Below are positions 46,544 to 61,600 of a DNA stretch of 64,000 nt, piece by piece. The notes beneath the pieces were generated by a model. The model did no database searches, was not told where the DNA came from, and saw only the letters and a list, made by a program, of their open reading frames with translations. The DNA is from Hypoxylon rubiginosum (taxonomy: Eukaryota > Ascomycota > Sordariomycetes > Xylariales > Hypoxylaceae): assembly GCA_902806565.1 (NCBI GenBank), contig CADCXA010000027.1, positions 2,531,686 to 2,595,685 of the forward strand, in the 5' to 3' direction. Each line of letters starts with the position of its first letter. Within the stretch, counting starts at the first letter, position 1. Made by a program: the position numbers and the translations under genes.

Positions 46544-49500
46544 CTGGTTAAAATTAAATAAATAAAGATAACTTAAATTAAAATAATAAAATTAACATAT
46601 ATTAATTAAGCGTTTAAAATAATAATAAAATAAAAATTAAATAATAATTTTAAAATATAAATAAAACTTTAAATTTTTATTTAAATTAAAAAAAATTAAA
46701 AACTTTAAAACTTATAAAAATTATTATATTAAATTAAAATTATTTTAAATTTTTAATATAAATTTTTATTATAAATAATTTTTATTTTTTTTAAAAATTA
46801 TATTAAAACTTTAATTATTAATAAAAACTTTTAAAATATTAAATATTTTAAAACTTTTTTATTTTAAATTAATTATTTTATAACTTTTTTTAATAATTTA
46901 AAACTTTTTTTTTTAATAAATAATACTTTTTTATTATTATTAAAAAATATTTTTTTTAAAGTAATTTATATTATTATTTTAATATAACTTTTTTATAGTT
47001 TAATATTATTATTTTTATTAATAATTTTATTATATTTTATTTTAAAATTATTAAAATAAAAAAAGCTTATTTTATTTTTTAAGAAATTTAAATTTAAAAT
47101 TCTTTTAATTAAAAAAACTTTTTAATTAATTAATTTTTTATATAAATAATATTAATAAAAATCTTTTTTATTTTTTCCTTATTAAAAATTTAAATTTTTT
47201 TTTATTAAACTTAATATTTTTTTTATTATTTAAAAACTTATTAAAATAAGAAATAATATTTTAATTTAAAAATTTAACTTTTATATTTTACTAATTTTAA
47301 AATTATAAACTAGTTATAAAAAATATTTTTAATTTTATTATATTTAATATTATTATTATTAATTTTTTAAAATAAATTTTATAATTTTATATTTAAATAT
47401 AAAACTTTTATAACGTTATTAAAAATTTAGTTATTTAAATAAATATTACTTATTAAAAAAACTAAAAAATTTATAAAAATTATAATACTTTTTATATAAT
47501 TTATAATATTATTATTTAAATATATAATATAAAAATTAAAATATTAACTATTTAAATTATTAGTTTTAAAAATTAAATTAAATAATTTAATTAAATAGTT
47601 TTATAATAAATTTAAAAAACTATTATTAAATTTATAAATAATAATATTATATAATAAATTATAATTAATAAATTAATTTAAATTATTTAAAAATAATATT
47701 TAATTTTAAAATTATTATATATTAATTTTAATATTTATAAAAAAGTTTAAAATAAAATTATTAAATAAATTATTATTAAAAACTTATAAATTAATAAATT
47801 ATTTATTTAAAAATATATTAATTTAATTTAATTAAATTAAATTTTTTAAAAGTAATTATTAAATTTTTAAGTATATATTAAAGTTATTTTTATTAAATTT
47901 ATTAAATAATTAATTATTAATTAATTAATTAATATATAATTAATATTTAAAAATATAAAAAAATAAATTATATTTAAATTAAATTTTTAATAATTAACTT
48001 AAATTAATATTATTTTTAATATTTATTTTTTATTTATATATTTTAATTTAAAAATAAAAATAAAAAATTAATTATTTATTTAAACTTTATAAATTAACTA
48101 AGTTAAAAAAATTATTATTAATATTTAAATTTAATTTAATTTTATATAAATTAAATTCTTTATATTTAAAAAAAATAAAAAATATAATTTATTATTTTTT
48201 TTTAATAATTTTAATAATAACTTAAATAATTTTAATAATAAAAAAAATAAACTATTATTAAGATTTTTATAAAAGCTATTATTATAACGTGAATTTAAAT
48301 ATTTATAGTTTATACGTATAGCTTATATATAAACGTTATTTTATTAATTTAAAAATTAAAACTAAAATTAAAATATATATAATATTTTAAGTAAATATAT
48401 ATTAATAAAAGATAAATTATTTTAAAATAACTATATATATAACTTATAAATCCTTTTTTTTTTTAGTTTTTTATATTTAAATACGTTTATTTATTTTTAA
48501 ATAACCAAGCTTAGCTTTTTTATTTATCTAAATAATATATAATAACTATTATTTTATTATATATTATAAATTAATCTAAATATTTAAATAATTAATTTAT
48601 TTTATTTTTATTATTATTAATTTTATATATTTTAATAAACTTATTATTTATAATAATAAAAACTTTTTTAAGTTTTAATTTTAATATTTAAAAATAAAAT
48701 TATATATAAAAATATATATAAAAAACTTTTTAAAAAATTATTATTATATTAATTAAATAAGGTTTTTATTAATAAAAAAAACTTATATAATATTAATAAA
48801 AACTATAAATAATAAAATAAATAAAACTTATAAATTTTTAAATAAATTATAAATTTATTTTAAAAAAACATTTTAAAAACATTTTAAAAAAATATTATAA
48901 TTTAAAAAAAATATTTAAATTTAAATATAATAAAAATATAACTTAATATTTTATTAAAATATTAAATTTAAATAAATTAATTAAATAATTTAAAACTATT
49001 TTTTAAAATTATATTATTAAAATTTTATTAAATAAAATTATAAGTAATATTTTTTATATAATATAACTTTTATAAAAATCCACGTAATATTTAAATTAAT
49101 ATATATTAAACTTTTATATTAATAAATTTTTATATAATTTATATATAAATCTATTAATATAATAATATATAATTTATAATTATAAAATTAAACTTTTTAT
49201 TAATTTTTTATATTTATAAAATAATAACTTTATAAAATTAAAAATAAATTATATATATTTAAATTAATTAAATAAAATAAAAAATAAAAAACATTTTAAT
49301 ATAAATTATATTTTAATTTAATAAATCCTTTTACTTAAATTAAGTTTTAAATACTAAGTATTTAAAATTTAAAATTAGTTTTTAAAGTTATTATATAATA
49401 TTTATTAATTATATTTTTATTTAAAATATTAATTTTTATATTTAAATATTTTTTTAATTAAAATATATATTAAAATAAAACTTATATTATTTAAAAACTT

Positions 49501-52500
49501 TTAATTAAGTGAAATTTTTAAATTTAATTATATTATTTAAAAATTATAAATAATTTAAATATAAAAATTAATATAATAAATTTAAAAATAATAACTTAAA
49601 ATTTAATTAAAAAATCTATATTTAAAATAACCGGTTTATTTATATATTAATAAATTTATAAAATATTTATATAAATAATTATTAATATAAGGTTTTTAAT
49701 ATTAAATATATATAAATATAAATATTACGTGAAAAATTAATAAAAACTATATTATATAAAAAATATTATTTAAAATTATTAAACTAGTATATTTTTATTA
49801 AAAGTCTTTTTAAATAATAATAAAAAATTTATTAATATAATTTAAAAAGCCAGGTAAATTTATAAAAATATATTTATAAATTTTAATATATTAAAAAAAA
49901 TAAACTTAATTTAATAATAAAATAATTAAAATTAAATTATTAATTTTATAGTAAAAATAATTATTTTAAACTTAATTAAAATTAATCCTTAAAAAAATAA
50001 AATTAATAAATAAATAATAATTAATTTAATTTTAAAAATAAATATTAAATTTTTAATAAAAAAGTTTTATAAAAATTTAATTAAATAAATATCGATTAAT
50101 ATAAAAAAAAAATATTTATATTAACATTATAAAAAAAATAATTATAATATTTTATTTTATTTTATAAAAAAAATTATTAATAAAACAAAATTACTTATAA
50201 TTTTAAAAAAAATTATTTATATAAAATAAAAGTTTAATAATAATATAACACTGGTTTTTATACTTATAAAAAAAACAAAAATTAATTTAATTTTAACGAA
50301 ACCTTCTTTTTAAAAAATTATTAAAAAATAAAACTTTAATTTAAATTTTTAAATTAAATTTTTATTATTTTATTAATTAAGTTATAAATTTATAAACCAA
50401 TTAAATACTTAAAATCGCCCCGTATTTTTATATTTTTTTTACTTTTATATTTTAGTTTTTATTTTAATTATAATGTAATTAATTTTAAAAAACTATATAA
50501 AATACGTTTTATTAAATAATATTAATTATTAAGGTTTTTATAAAAAATTTATATTAATATTACATTTTAAAAAAAAAAAATTAAACGTATATTATATAGT
50601 GGTTAATATGGTTAATTATATGTTTAATATATATTTAAATATTTAATAAAATAATTAAAATTTAATTAATAAAATAAAATATTAAAATAATATATTTAAT
50701 TATTAATTAAACTTTAAATAAAAAAAATTTAATTAATAAAAACTTTTAAATTTTTATAATTAAAATTTTAAGTTTTATAATATAAATTAATATTTTTTAA
50801 TTTAAAATAATTTTAATTAATAGTTTTTTTTATAAATCTTTTTTTATATTATTTAATTTTATTATTATTATTTTATAGTTTTAACCACTTTTAAATAATC
50901 CTAATTAATATTCTTTTTTATAAATCTTTTTATAAATTCTTTTATAATATATTATTTAATTATATAGTTATTATTTTATATTTTTAAATAATTTTATATA
51001 GTTTTTATTGGTATTATTTTTTGTTTTATTAAATTATTTTAATTAAAATTTATATAATTTTATAATTTCGTATAATATTAAATTATTTTAAATAATTCTA
51101 ATTAATATATAGTTTTAATTAATAAATAATTTTAATTAATAATAATTTTTATTAATTAATCTTTTCTTATAATATTATTTATTTAACTTTTAATAATTAA
51201 TAAACCTTTTTTAAGTTTTTTAGTTATTATTAATAAATATAAAAAATTTAAATAATAATTTTTATATATTATATTATTTATATTAATTTTAAAAAATATC
51301 TTTTAATAACTTTTAAAACTAAAAAATATTTATTAATTATAATAAATATAAATAAAAATAAATAAGTTATTTTTAAATTTTTTTTAAAAATTTATTTATA
51401 ATATTTTTAATATTAAAATTGTTTATTTTAAAATGTTTATTATATATTTATTATATTATATTCTTAAGGTTAATTATTATTTTTAGGTCTTAAAAACTAA
51501 TTTATAAACTTTATTAAATTAAAAATATATTAAAAAACTATTTTATTTTTAATGTATTTTTCTTTTTAAAATTTAACTTATAATAAATTAATAAAATATA
51601 ACTTAAAAATATAAGGATTTATTATATTATAATTAGTTTTTTATAAAATTAATTAAAACCTATTAGTTTTATAAACAATTAAAAAGTTATAAATAATTTA
51701 AAGTTTTAATTATAAACCTTATTTATTTTATTTATTAAAGTTTTATAAAAAGCTATTATTTTTAATATTATTATTATTATAAGAATTTTATAACCTTAAA
51801 AAAATTTAAACTTAACTTATATATAAAAATTTTTAAGTTATATAAAACGTTATTTAATTTATTATTTTAAAGTTTAAAATATACTTATATTATACTTTTA
51901 AAAATAAATATAAATAATTATAAGTATTTAATTATTAAAATAAATTTTAATTATTATTTAGTATTTATTAAAACCATTTTTAATATTTTAAAAAGAAGCT
52001 TTTATTTATATTAAATTAAATAAATAAAATAAATAAATTAATTATATTAATTATTAAAGTTTTAAGCTTTTTTATAAATAATAATTATATAACGTTAAAA
52101 TTTATAATTATTAATAAAATGCTTTTTATTTTAATAAAATTTAAATATAAAAATTTACTAAAAAAAAACTATATAAAACCTGGAATTATTAATTAAAACC
52201 TTTTTATTTTAACCTATAAATATAGCTAAAAAAAACCATTAAAAGAAAAATTTAATAAAGATTTAACTAGTAATTTTAATATAAATTTACGTTTTTTTAA
52301 CGTGTTTATTAAATAAAAACCCTTTTTTTTATTTTTATTTAAAAAAAGAAAAATTAATAATCCTTAAGAAATAAACCTTTTAAAAGTTATAAATATCTTT
52401 TTTAATTTTAATAACTATTTATTAAATGTTATATTTACTTTTAATTAATTTATAAAAAATATAATAAAAAAGAATTAAAAAAAAAATATTATAAATAAAT

Positions 52501-52999
52501 ATATATATATATATATATAAGTATATTAAAAAATGTAAAAATTAATTTTAAGGATAAATTTTATTATTATATTTTTTAATTAATTATTATTAATATAAAA
52601 TGGATTTTTTTATATTTATTAAAACTTATTTAAAATATAAAAAAGTTTAATCTTTTTTTAAAATAAATATTAATAGTTATATAAATTAATATTTTTATAT
52701 TTATAACTTATATTATCTTTTAAAATAACGTTTACCGTTAAAAAAACTAAATTAAAATATCTTTTACGATTTTAAATATCCTTAAAAAAACCTATTTATT
52801 TTTATTAAATAAAGTTATTTTTTTAACCATGTTTTTATATCTTTTTTTAATATAAAATATTCTAAATTTTCTAATTAATAATAACTGAGACTTTCCGTTT
52901 ATTATTTAATTTAAATACTAAAAAATAATTTTTTAAACATTAAAATTTATAATATTAAAATTATAAATAAATAATATAATATATATAATATTTTATATT

Positions 53000-55900
53000 A
53001 GTTAAATAAACACTTAAAAAATAAATTAAATAAAAATAAAACCTTTATTTCTTATTATAAAAATAAAGATATTAAATTTATAAAAACTTATAAATTATTA
53101 GATTTTTTAAAATCGTTATTAATTAAGATTAATTTTAAAGTTAAATTTTTTTAGAAAAATATTTAACGTTATAATTTAACATTTATATTTATATTAATAT
53201 ATTATAAATTAATTAATCTTTTTAAAAACCGTTTAAAATTAAATTATTTTTTAATATAAAATATTTTATATTATTAAACTAACTTAATAAAAACAACTAA
53301 AAATAAAAAACTTAAATATATTTAACTATATTTTTATAACTTATAAATAATTTTTAACTATTAAATAACTATAAATAATAATAGTTTAAACTAAAATATT
53401 ATAATATAATTATTTAAAAAAATTTATATTATAAACCTTTATATTAATAAATATATTATTATTTAAAAACAATTTTAAAATATTATATATTAAATAAAAA
53501 CAATTAAAACTAATTAAATATAATTTTAAATAATTTTAAATATAAACCTTAATTTTATTATTAAAAAAAGTGTTAATTAAAAATAAAAAAACCTTTTAAT
53601 AACTAATAATATCACTAAAATTATCCTAGATATATTTAATATTAAATAATAATAAAAAAAGATTATTTTAATTAAATAAAACCATTTAAATACTTTTATA
53701 TATTTTTATATACATGTTTTAATTTTTTATTTATTATATATATCGCTTTTTTATTTTTTAATATAACTAAATAAAAAAATAAATTAAAATTTAAATATAA
53801 CTATTTATAATAAAGATTATAAAAAAATAAATTTAATTTTAAGATAATATTTTTAATATTATTTTTATAATTAAAAATAACAGGAATTACTTTTTTTTAT
53901 TTTTAAAAAACTTTTTTAATAATATTTAATTAATATTTAAGTTATTATAAATTAGAACATTTTAAATTAATTAAAATATAAATAGAATAATTTTTAAACA
54001 ATGTTTAAAAATAGTTTTAAAAATATTATATTAATTAAAAATATTAATATATTATTTATTAAACGTATTACGTATTTATTAATATTATTTATTAACTTTA
54101 AAAAATTTATATTTTATTATTATTAAGATTTAATAGTTATTATTTATAAATAAAACTAATTAACATTATTTATTATTTTTATAATAAATTTATATTAATT
54201 AAAAATCTAAAATAAGTTTTTTTTAAAATAAACTATAAATAATTAACTAGATATTAACATAAAAATCTTTAATTAAAAGCAAGTAATATTATTAAAAAAT
54301 ATTAAACACAGTAAATATTTTAATAATTATATAAAATTAATATAAAATATTAAATATTAAAAATAAAATTTACTATATATATATTACTTAATTTTTTTAT
54401 TAAAAAATAACTATAAACAATACTTATAATTTAAAATTATTAATAAAATAATTTAAACGAAAGTTCCTAAGTTTAATATTAATCTAGATAATGTTTTATA
54501 AAAAATAATTTTTTTAAATATAATATATAAATTTTATAAACTAAATAAATTAAATATTTTATATATATTAAATAATAATTATATTAAAAAGTTTTTAAAG
54601 TTATTTTATATTAAAATTATAATTAAACTTAATAATTATTTTATTTATAAATAAAAACCTATTATAAAAATCCCTAGTAACTATTTAAAATTATAAAATT
54701 ATAATAATAATTAAATAATTTTATATAATTTTTATTTAAATTAAAAATTTTAAACTTATATTAATATTAAAATTTATATAATAATAAAAGTGATAAAATA
54801 TATTTATAAATATATATATAAAGGTATTAATAAAATTACTATATATTTAGAAACTAATAAAAGTTTAAAAAGTTTTAATTAAAAACTTTAAAATTAAAAT
54901 AAAATTAATAAATATCTATAAAATTAATTTATAAGATTTTTTAAAATTATATATTAATTATTTAAATTTTTTATTTATAATATTAAGTTGGTTATTTAAT
55001 TTTTTACTATTTATTTACCTAGGAAAAATAAAATAATATATAATATTATTAAAAGTTTTAATATATTAATAAATAAAATTAATTGGTTTTAATTAATATT
55101 AACCGTTTAATTTAACTATAATAAATAATATAAAAATAAACGTTATATTTTATATTAAGATTTTCCTAGTAACTTTTAATAATATTTAGAATTAAAATAA
55201 ATTAAATATTAATATAATATAAAAAAAAAAATTAACTAGATTTATTTTATTTATTTAAAAACCGGAGAAAAACTTTATTTATAAATACTATTTATAATAA
55301 TTTTAAAAGCTATAAATTAATTTAATTTATATAAATATAAAAACTATTAATATTATATTTTTTAGTAAATTTATAAAACTTAAGGTTTATTAAAAAATAA
55401 TAATTATTAAGATTATTTCTTTAAAAAAACATATATTTTTATTATAAATTAATAATTAAAACTTACGTTTATATATATTATTATTAATAATAATTATTAA
55501 ATTCTTTTAAATATTTAAAATAAATTTAAAAGGTATTTTTATAATAATTTATCGAGGATAATTATTTGTTTTTATAATTTATTAATCTTTTTTAAAATTA
55601 CTTATTTAAATTACAGGTTTTATTTTATTAAACAAGATATTATATATGGTAAAAACTAAGTTAAAATTAGTTTTTTAAACTTTAAATATAATTAAAACTA
55701 AATAAAAAAAAACTATTTTTTAAAAAAAAAATTAAATTATAATAAAAGTAAAAAAAAAGGTTTATAAAACCAATTACTTTTAAAACTAAATAATTAATAA
55801 CGTTTAACTTTTAATATTATTATAAAAACGGTATAAAATAATTTTTTAAATATATATTTCTATTTTTAAAACCTTATTAAAATAAGAAAAACCTTTTTAT

Positions 55901-56300
55901 ATTTAGTTTTTTATTATTATTATTAATTAAAAGAAAAAATAATTTTATATGTTATTTTTTTTTTAGAATTATAACCTTTTTATTACCTGGTGGAAAAATT
56001 ATTTACTTATAATTTAAAATTTTTATTTAGTTAAATTTAAACTTTATTTATTTTATAAAATAAAAATTAATAATTATTAAACTTTTTTAATAAATATTAT
56101 TAATTATTTAAAATAAAGTAATTATATAATATAAATACGTTTTTAAAGTTATTTATAAAATGTTATATAATATTAAAATAAATAAGTTGTTATTTAATAG
56201 AATTTTTATCCTTTTTAAAAGAAATTTTATATAAATTTTATTTATTATTTAAAAAAAATTATATTTATAAATTATTAATATTTATTTATAGTATTTATTT
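53000..56300 (+). mobile_element. RIP-degraded Helitron (Rep/Pif1-helicase relic)
   Basis: Reading the + strand and ignoring stops, Helitron polyprotein landmarks occur in the right order. LDFLKSLL and then RYN..F.F lie at 53.1-53.2 kb and LKYI(stop)LYFYN near 53.3 kb, matching the N-terminal ...QYNAALAFTS... and ...YAQLY.YD region. KYIYKYIYKG is at 54.80 kb. GEKLYL is at 55.264 kb, followed by GLLKNN and NKFK (known GERFYL, GLLEDD, LW.KF). LLPGGK..Y..FKI is at 55.986 kb, the Pif1-type LLPGGRTAHS.FKIP block. LLII plus a Walker-B-like NKV is at 56.09 kb, then LF..I.I.F..NF (LFGGIP...GGDFAQ) at 56.2 kb. Most TAA and TAG interruptions fit CAA/CAG/TGG after RIP. The catalytic HUH motif and the 5'-TC and CTRR-3' ends were not located. 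It is a dead relic. Confidence 0.8.
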
Positions 56301-58569
56301 ATATAAATTTAACTTTAATAATTAATTTTTATAAAAAATATATAAATAAAATAAATAAATATTAATAACATTTAATTTATAAAATAACTTTATAAGATAT
56401 TTTATAATCTTAATTAAAATAAAATAACTTTATTATTAAATATTATAAAAATGTTTAAACGTAGTTAGAATTTATATAATTATATATTTTTTTTAACATT
56501 TTTAAACGTAGCTGATTATAATTTTATTATTTTTACTATTAAATTTATTTTATTTATATATAACATATTTATTAATAAAATTAACAATAAATTATTTTAA
56601 AATGTTTTTAATAATATTAAATTATATTAATTAATAAATAATTATTTTTATATAAGGGACGTAAGTTTTTATTAATTATTAATAAAAATTATATAATTTT
56701 TATAACTAAGTAAAATACCTTTAATAAAATTATATTTAAAAATTAACGCATTTATTATATTTTTATATAATTTTAACCTAAATAAAAGTTTTTATAATAA
56801 AATATAACTAATAGTAATTTAATTTAAAAAATATAATATTAAAATAAAAATGTTTAAAAAAGATTTTAATAATAAGGTTTATATTATTTTTAAAGTAAAA
56901 TTAATTTAAAATAATAATAATTAGTTATTTTTATAGTTTAAATAATAATTTTTAATTTTAACTTATTTTATAATAACTATAAATAAAATATAAAAATAAT
57001 TTTTTAATATTATTAATATTAATTTATAATTTCTAGTTTTTATTTATAGTTAATTTTATATAACTATATTTAAAGTATAAAATATTTAAAATTTAAAAAT
57101 TTTAAAACTATTAAAATTAAATAATAACATTTATAATATAATATATTTTAAAATCTTTTAAAAGTTAAAAAACAATAATAATATATAAATAATTATTAAA
57201 AATTAATAAAAAAATAATAAAAAATTATTATATATATAAAAAAAAAATATTTATTAAAAAGTTAAATTTAAAAATATTTATTATAATATAATTATTTATA
57301 AAAATTTAATATTAATTAATATTAATAAAGATTATTAGGTTTATATATATAGTATATATTTTTTTTATTTTAAACTGAAAATTTAACTAGATTTTAAGAA
57401 TTTTCTTATAATTAAAACTATATTTTTATAAATTCCTATAAACACTATTAATTAAAATTATAAAAGAAACATTAATAGTTTTATAATAATTTTAAATTAT
57501 AAGATAATAGTTAAAAATAAAAGTATTTTATTTTAATATTTTTAATATTTATTTTAAATAATTATAACTTTTATAATAAATATAATTAAATAGATATAAT
57601 TAATATCTTTTTTAAAAGTTTTAAATTTAGTTAATATTAGTTTAAAATTATTATTATTAACTAGTTTTAATAAAAATAATAATAATAAAGTTATTTATAT
57701 AATAATAAAAACACTTTTAATTTTAATATATTTATTAACGTTTATATATATATATATATATTAATTATTATTTATTTATAATTAGTATTAATTAAAGAAA
57801 ATTAAAAGAATTAAAAAAAAAAAATATATTAATTTAATAAATATATTTATTATTATTATTATTATAATAATAATTAATATAAACTTTATTAAAGTAATTA
57901 AAAATAACTATATAATAGTTAAAAATATTATTATTTTTTTTATAATAATTATAAGTTATTTTAAACGGTAAAATAATATTAATTATAAATTTATAAATAA
58001 TTAAAAAAATATTAAAATTTATAATTAATAATATAAAAAATCGAAAAGTATATATTTATAATTATTAATATTAATAAAAGTTAATATAACTTTTTTAAGA
58101 TATTTAATTTAATTTTTATAAAAAATCTAAAAAGATAAATATTATTTAACTAAAAGTTATTAATTTTATTAATTATTAAAAACTAAAAAAAAATATAATT
58201 TAGTTTTAAAAAAAATAAATTTTATATTTAAATTATTAATTATATTTATAAAACTATTATTAAAATATATTTTTTTAATATAATTAAAATACCAAGTTAA
58301 ATATAATTAATAATTAAAATTGTTTTTAAAATTAAATAAAAGTTTTTTAAAAATAAAATTAAATAGTGTAAAATCGTTATTATATAAAATTAAAAAGTAT
58401 AAATAAATATTAAAAATTTAATTAAGTGTTATTATTATATTTTAATTAAAATTACTAGCTTTTAATTAAAGATTATTATAATTATTACTATTAATTTAAT
58501 TTTAAATACGTTTATTATTTAACCGGCGAGGTATAAAAAATAATATAATAAAAAATATTTTTAGTTTTT

Positions 58570-58692
58570 TAAAGTTATTATAAATAACTTTTAAATTATT
58601 ATAAATAGTTTTTAAGTTATTATAAATGGTTTTTAAGTTAATTTAAATGGTTTTTAAATTGGTTTAAATAATTTCTAGGTTAATATAAGTTA
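58570..58692. repeat. 21-bp tandem repeat inside AT block 2
   Basis: About five to six copies of a unit close to AAGTTATTATAAATGGTTTTT, each with A/G or T/C-type differences plus a few others. Confidence 0.7.
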
Positions 58693-61600
58693 AATAATTA
58701 GTATTATTATAAATATATAATATTTTAAATAATAATAAAAACTTGTAAAAAATTATTAAAACTTAACAATAAAATTAATAACTAAAAAAAAAATAAAACC
58801 TTAATTAAAATTAATAAGTTAATTAATATAAGATTTTTAAAAGGTTTTATTAAATATAAATTAATTATAATAAATTTATATTAATTATTTTAAAGTTTAA
58901 TTAATTTTTTTTAATATAAAATAAATAAAAGATTAATATATTAATAAATTTAAATATATAGTTAAAATTTATAAAGATTAAAAATAAACGATTAAAATTA
59001 TATAATTTAGATAAATATAAAATATTATAATATTATATATAAAAATAATTTTTAAAAACTATAAATTTTAAAAAAGTTTTATTTAAAATAAAACAACTAT
59101 AAATAAAATTAATAAAAGGTTATTAATATTAATAAAAAACTAAAAATACCAGGAATTTAAATATAATATTATTTTTTATATATAATAAATAAAAGTTAAA
59201 GAATAAAATAAAAAAAAAAAAAAAGATTTTAAAAATATTATAAAAAAATAAAAAAAACTAAGAAATATAATTAACTATAACTATTTATAAAAAACAAGTT
59301 ACAGGTAATATAAGCTAAATAAATTATATATAATATAATTATTATAAAAAAACAAATTATTTAATATTAAATAAAATTAATTAAAATTATAAATTATTAA
59401 GTAATAATTTATTTAAAAGATATAATCCGGCTACCCGTAAAATAAATAGCTTAAAAAACTAGTTATTATTTTATTATATTAATAAAAAACTAATAATTTA
59501 ATAATAAATTTATTTTAATTAAAATATAAAAACTATAATAAATTTTATTTATTAAATAACTAAAACTAAGAAAAATATATAAAGTTATAAAAAATATTAA
59601 TAAGTTTTTATATATATTTTTTTAATATATTAAATTATAAATTATAAAAGGGTTTTAATTTTTAATAAATTAACTTTTAAATTATATTTTAAAAACTAAT
59701 TTATTTATAAAATAATATTTATTTATAATAATAAAAAATATTAAATAAAAGTGTTTATAAATATAAAAAATAATATATTAATTATATTTTTTTTTAAAAT
59801 ATATTAATAAAAAATCCTTATTTATAAATAATAATATTTTTAATTAATAATAAATTTTAACGTTTTAATATTTAAATAAAAAAATAGGTTTTATTTAAAA
59901 ACTTTTATATTATAATATTAAAAAAATTATTTTATTTATTTTAACTTTAAATTTATTAATTTAAATAAAAAATATAATATTATTTTTTTTTTAATAATAA
60001 TTTAAATAATATTAACTAGTTTATTTTTCTTTTTAAATTTAAAAAATATAATTTATTTTTAAATATTATAAGAAAAATTATATAAATAAGGTTTTAATAA
60101 ACTTATTAACGTTTTTTTTTATTTTAATTATAATTTAAATAAATATTTAAAAAATATTTAAAAATATTTTTAAAAAACTCTAAGAATTTTATTTAATTAT
60201 AACTTAAAAAATAAAATAATAATTTTTTAATTATTAACCTTAAAATTATATTATAAACTTTTATAAAAGAAATATTTTTTTAAAAACTTTTTTATATTAT
60301 AAATAAAAAAGAATTATTTATTTTAAAGTTTTAATTAAAAAAATTAAAAGATTTATTTTTATAAAAGTTTAAATATATATAAAACTTATTTTATTAAGAA
60401 TTTAAAGTTATAATTAATTATTTAAGGTTTTATAAGTTTTAATTATTTAAATAAATTAGTTTTAAAATATATTTTATTTTAATTTTTAATATATTTTATT
60501 AATATAATAAATATTTTTAATATTTATTATTTTCTTTTTAATAAAAAAAAAAAATAATATCCTTATTATTTATTATTATTTTTCCTTTAATATTATTAAA
60601 TAATATTATTAATAATAAATATTATTAATATATTTAGTTTTTTTTTAAAATAAGTTAAATTTTTAACGGTAGTTTTAATTTTTATTTATATTTAATTAAT
60701 AATAACTAATAATATTTATATATATTTATTAATATTTTTTAATATATAAATATTATTAATTTATTATTTAATTATTTTTTTAACTTATATTTTTATTATT
60801 TTAAATTTTTTTTAAACTTTTTTTATTATTTTAATAATATTAATAATATTATTATATTTTAGTTTTATAATTTTTAATATATTTTTTATATTATTTTTAC
60901 TTTTTTTAGTTATTTATAGAATTTTATTTTTTAATCTTTTTATAATTTTATTTAAAAAAATAATAATTAAATTAATATCTTATAATTTAATAACTTATTA
61001 TTATTAAAAACCTTAATTAAAATAAAAGATTTAAATATTAATTATTATAATAATTTAGAAATTTTAATTATTAATATTAATATATTTCTTTTTAATAAAT
61101 TAAAATTTTTATTATTATTAAAAAACTTAATTATTAATATTAATATTTTTTTTTTTAATAAGTTAAATTTTTAGTAATTTTAATTTAAATAATTACTTAT
61201 TTATAATTAATTATTATTATTTAAAGATTTATTAATTAATATTAATTTTTTTTGTTTTTATTTTATTAGTATTTTAATTAATTAATTAAAAATCACTGTT
61301 TTAATTAATTATTTTATTATTTATATAATTTTATAATAAAAAACCTAGTGGTTAATTTTTTTATTATTTAATTAAAAATTAAGTATAATTTATTAAATAT
61401 TATTAAAACTTAAATATTTTAACATATGTTTTTAGTTATATTATTTAAATTAATATAATTTAAAAAAATAATTTTTTAATTTTTTAAAATATTATATTAA
61501 TATTTTTATAGGTATTTTTATTAATTTAAATAATTTTTAGTTAATTAATATTAAAAATTTTTAATTGTTAATAGTTATTTTTTATAAATTTATTAATACT

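Noticed and set aside
54461..54490. HUH relaxase motif of the Helitron
   Set aside because: A weak candidate around AAACGAAAGTTCCTAAG could fit, but several needed changes are not RIP-type, so I do not claim it.
55855..55905. Walker A (GPGGTGKT) motif of the Helitron helicase
   Set aside because: A resembling stretch precedes FLY-like codons, but it needs a one-base shift; not counted as evidence.
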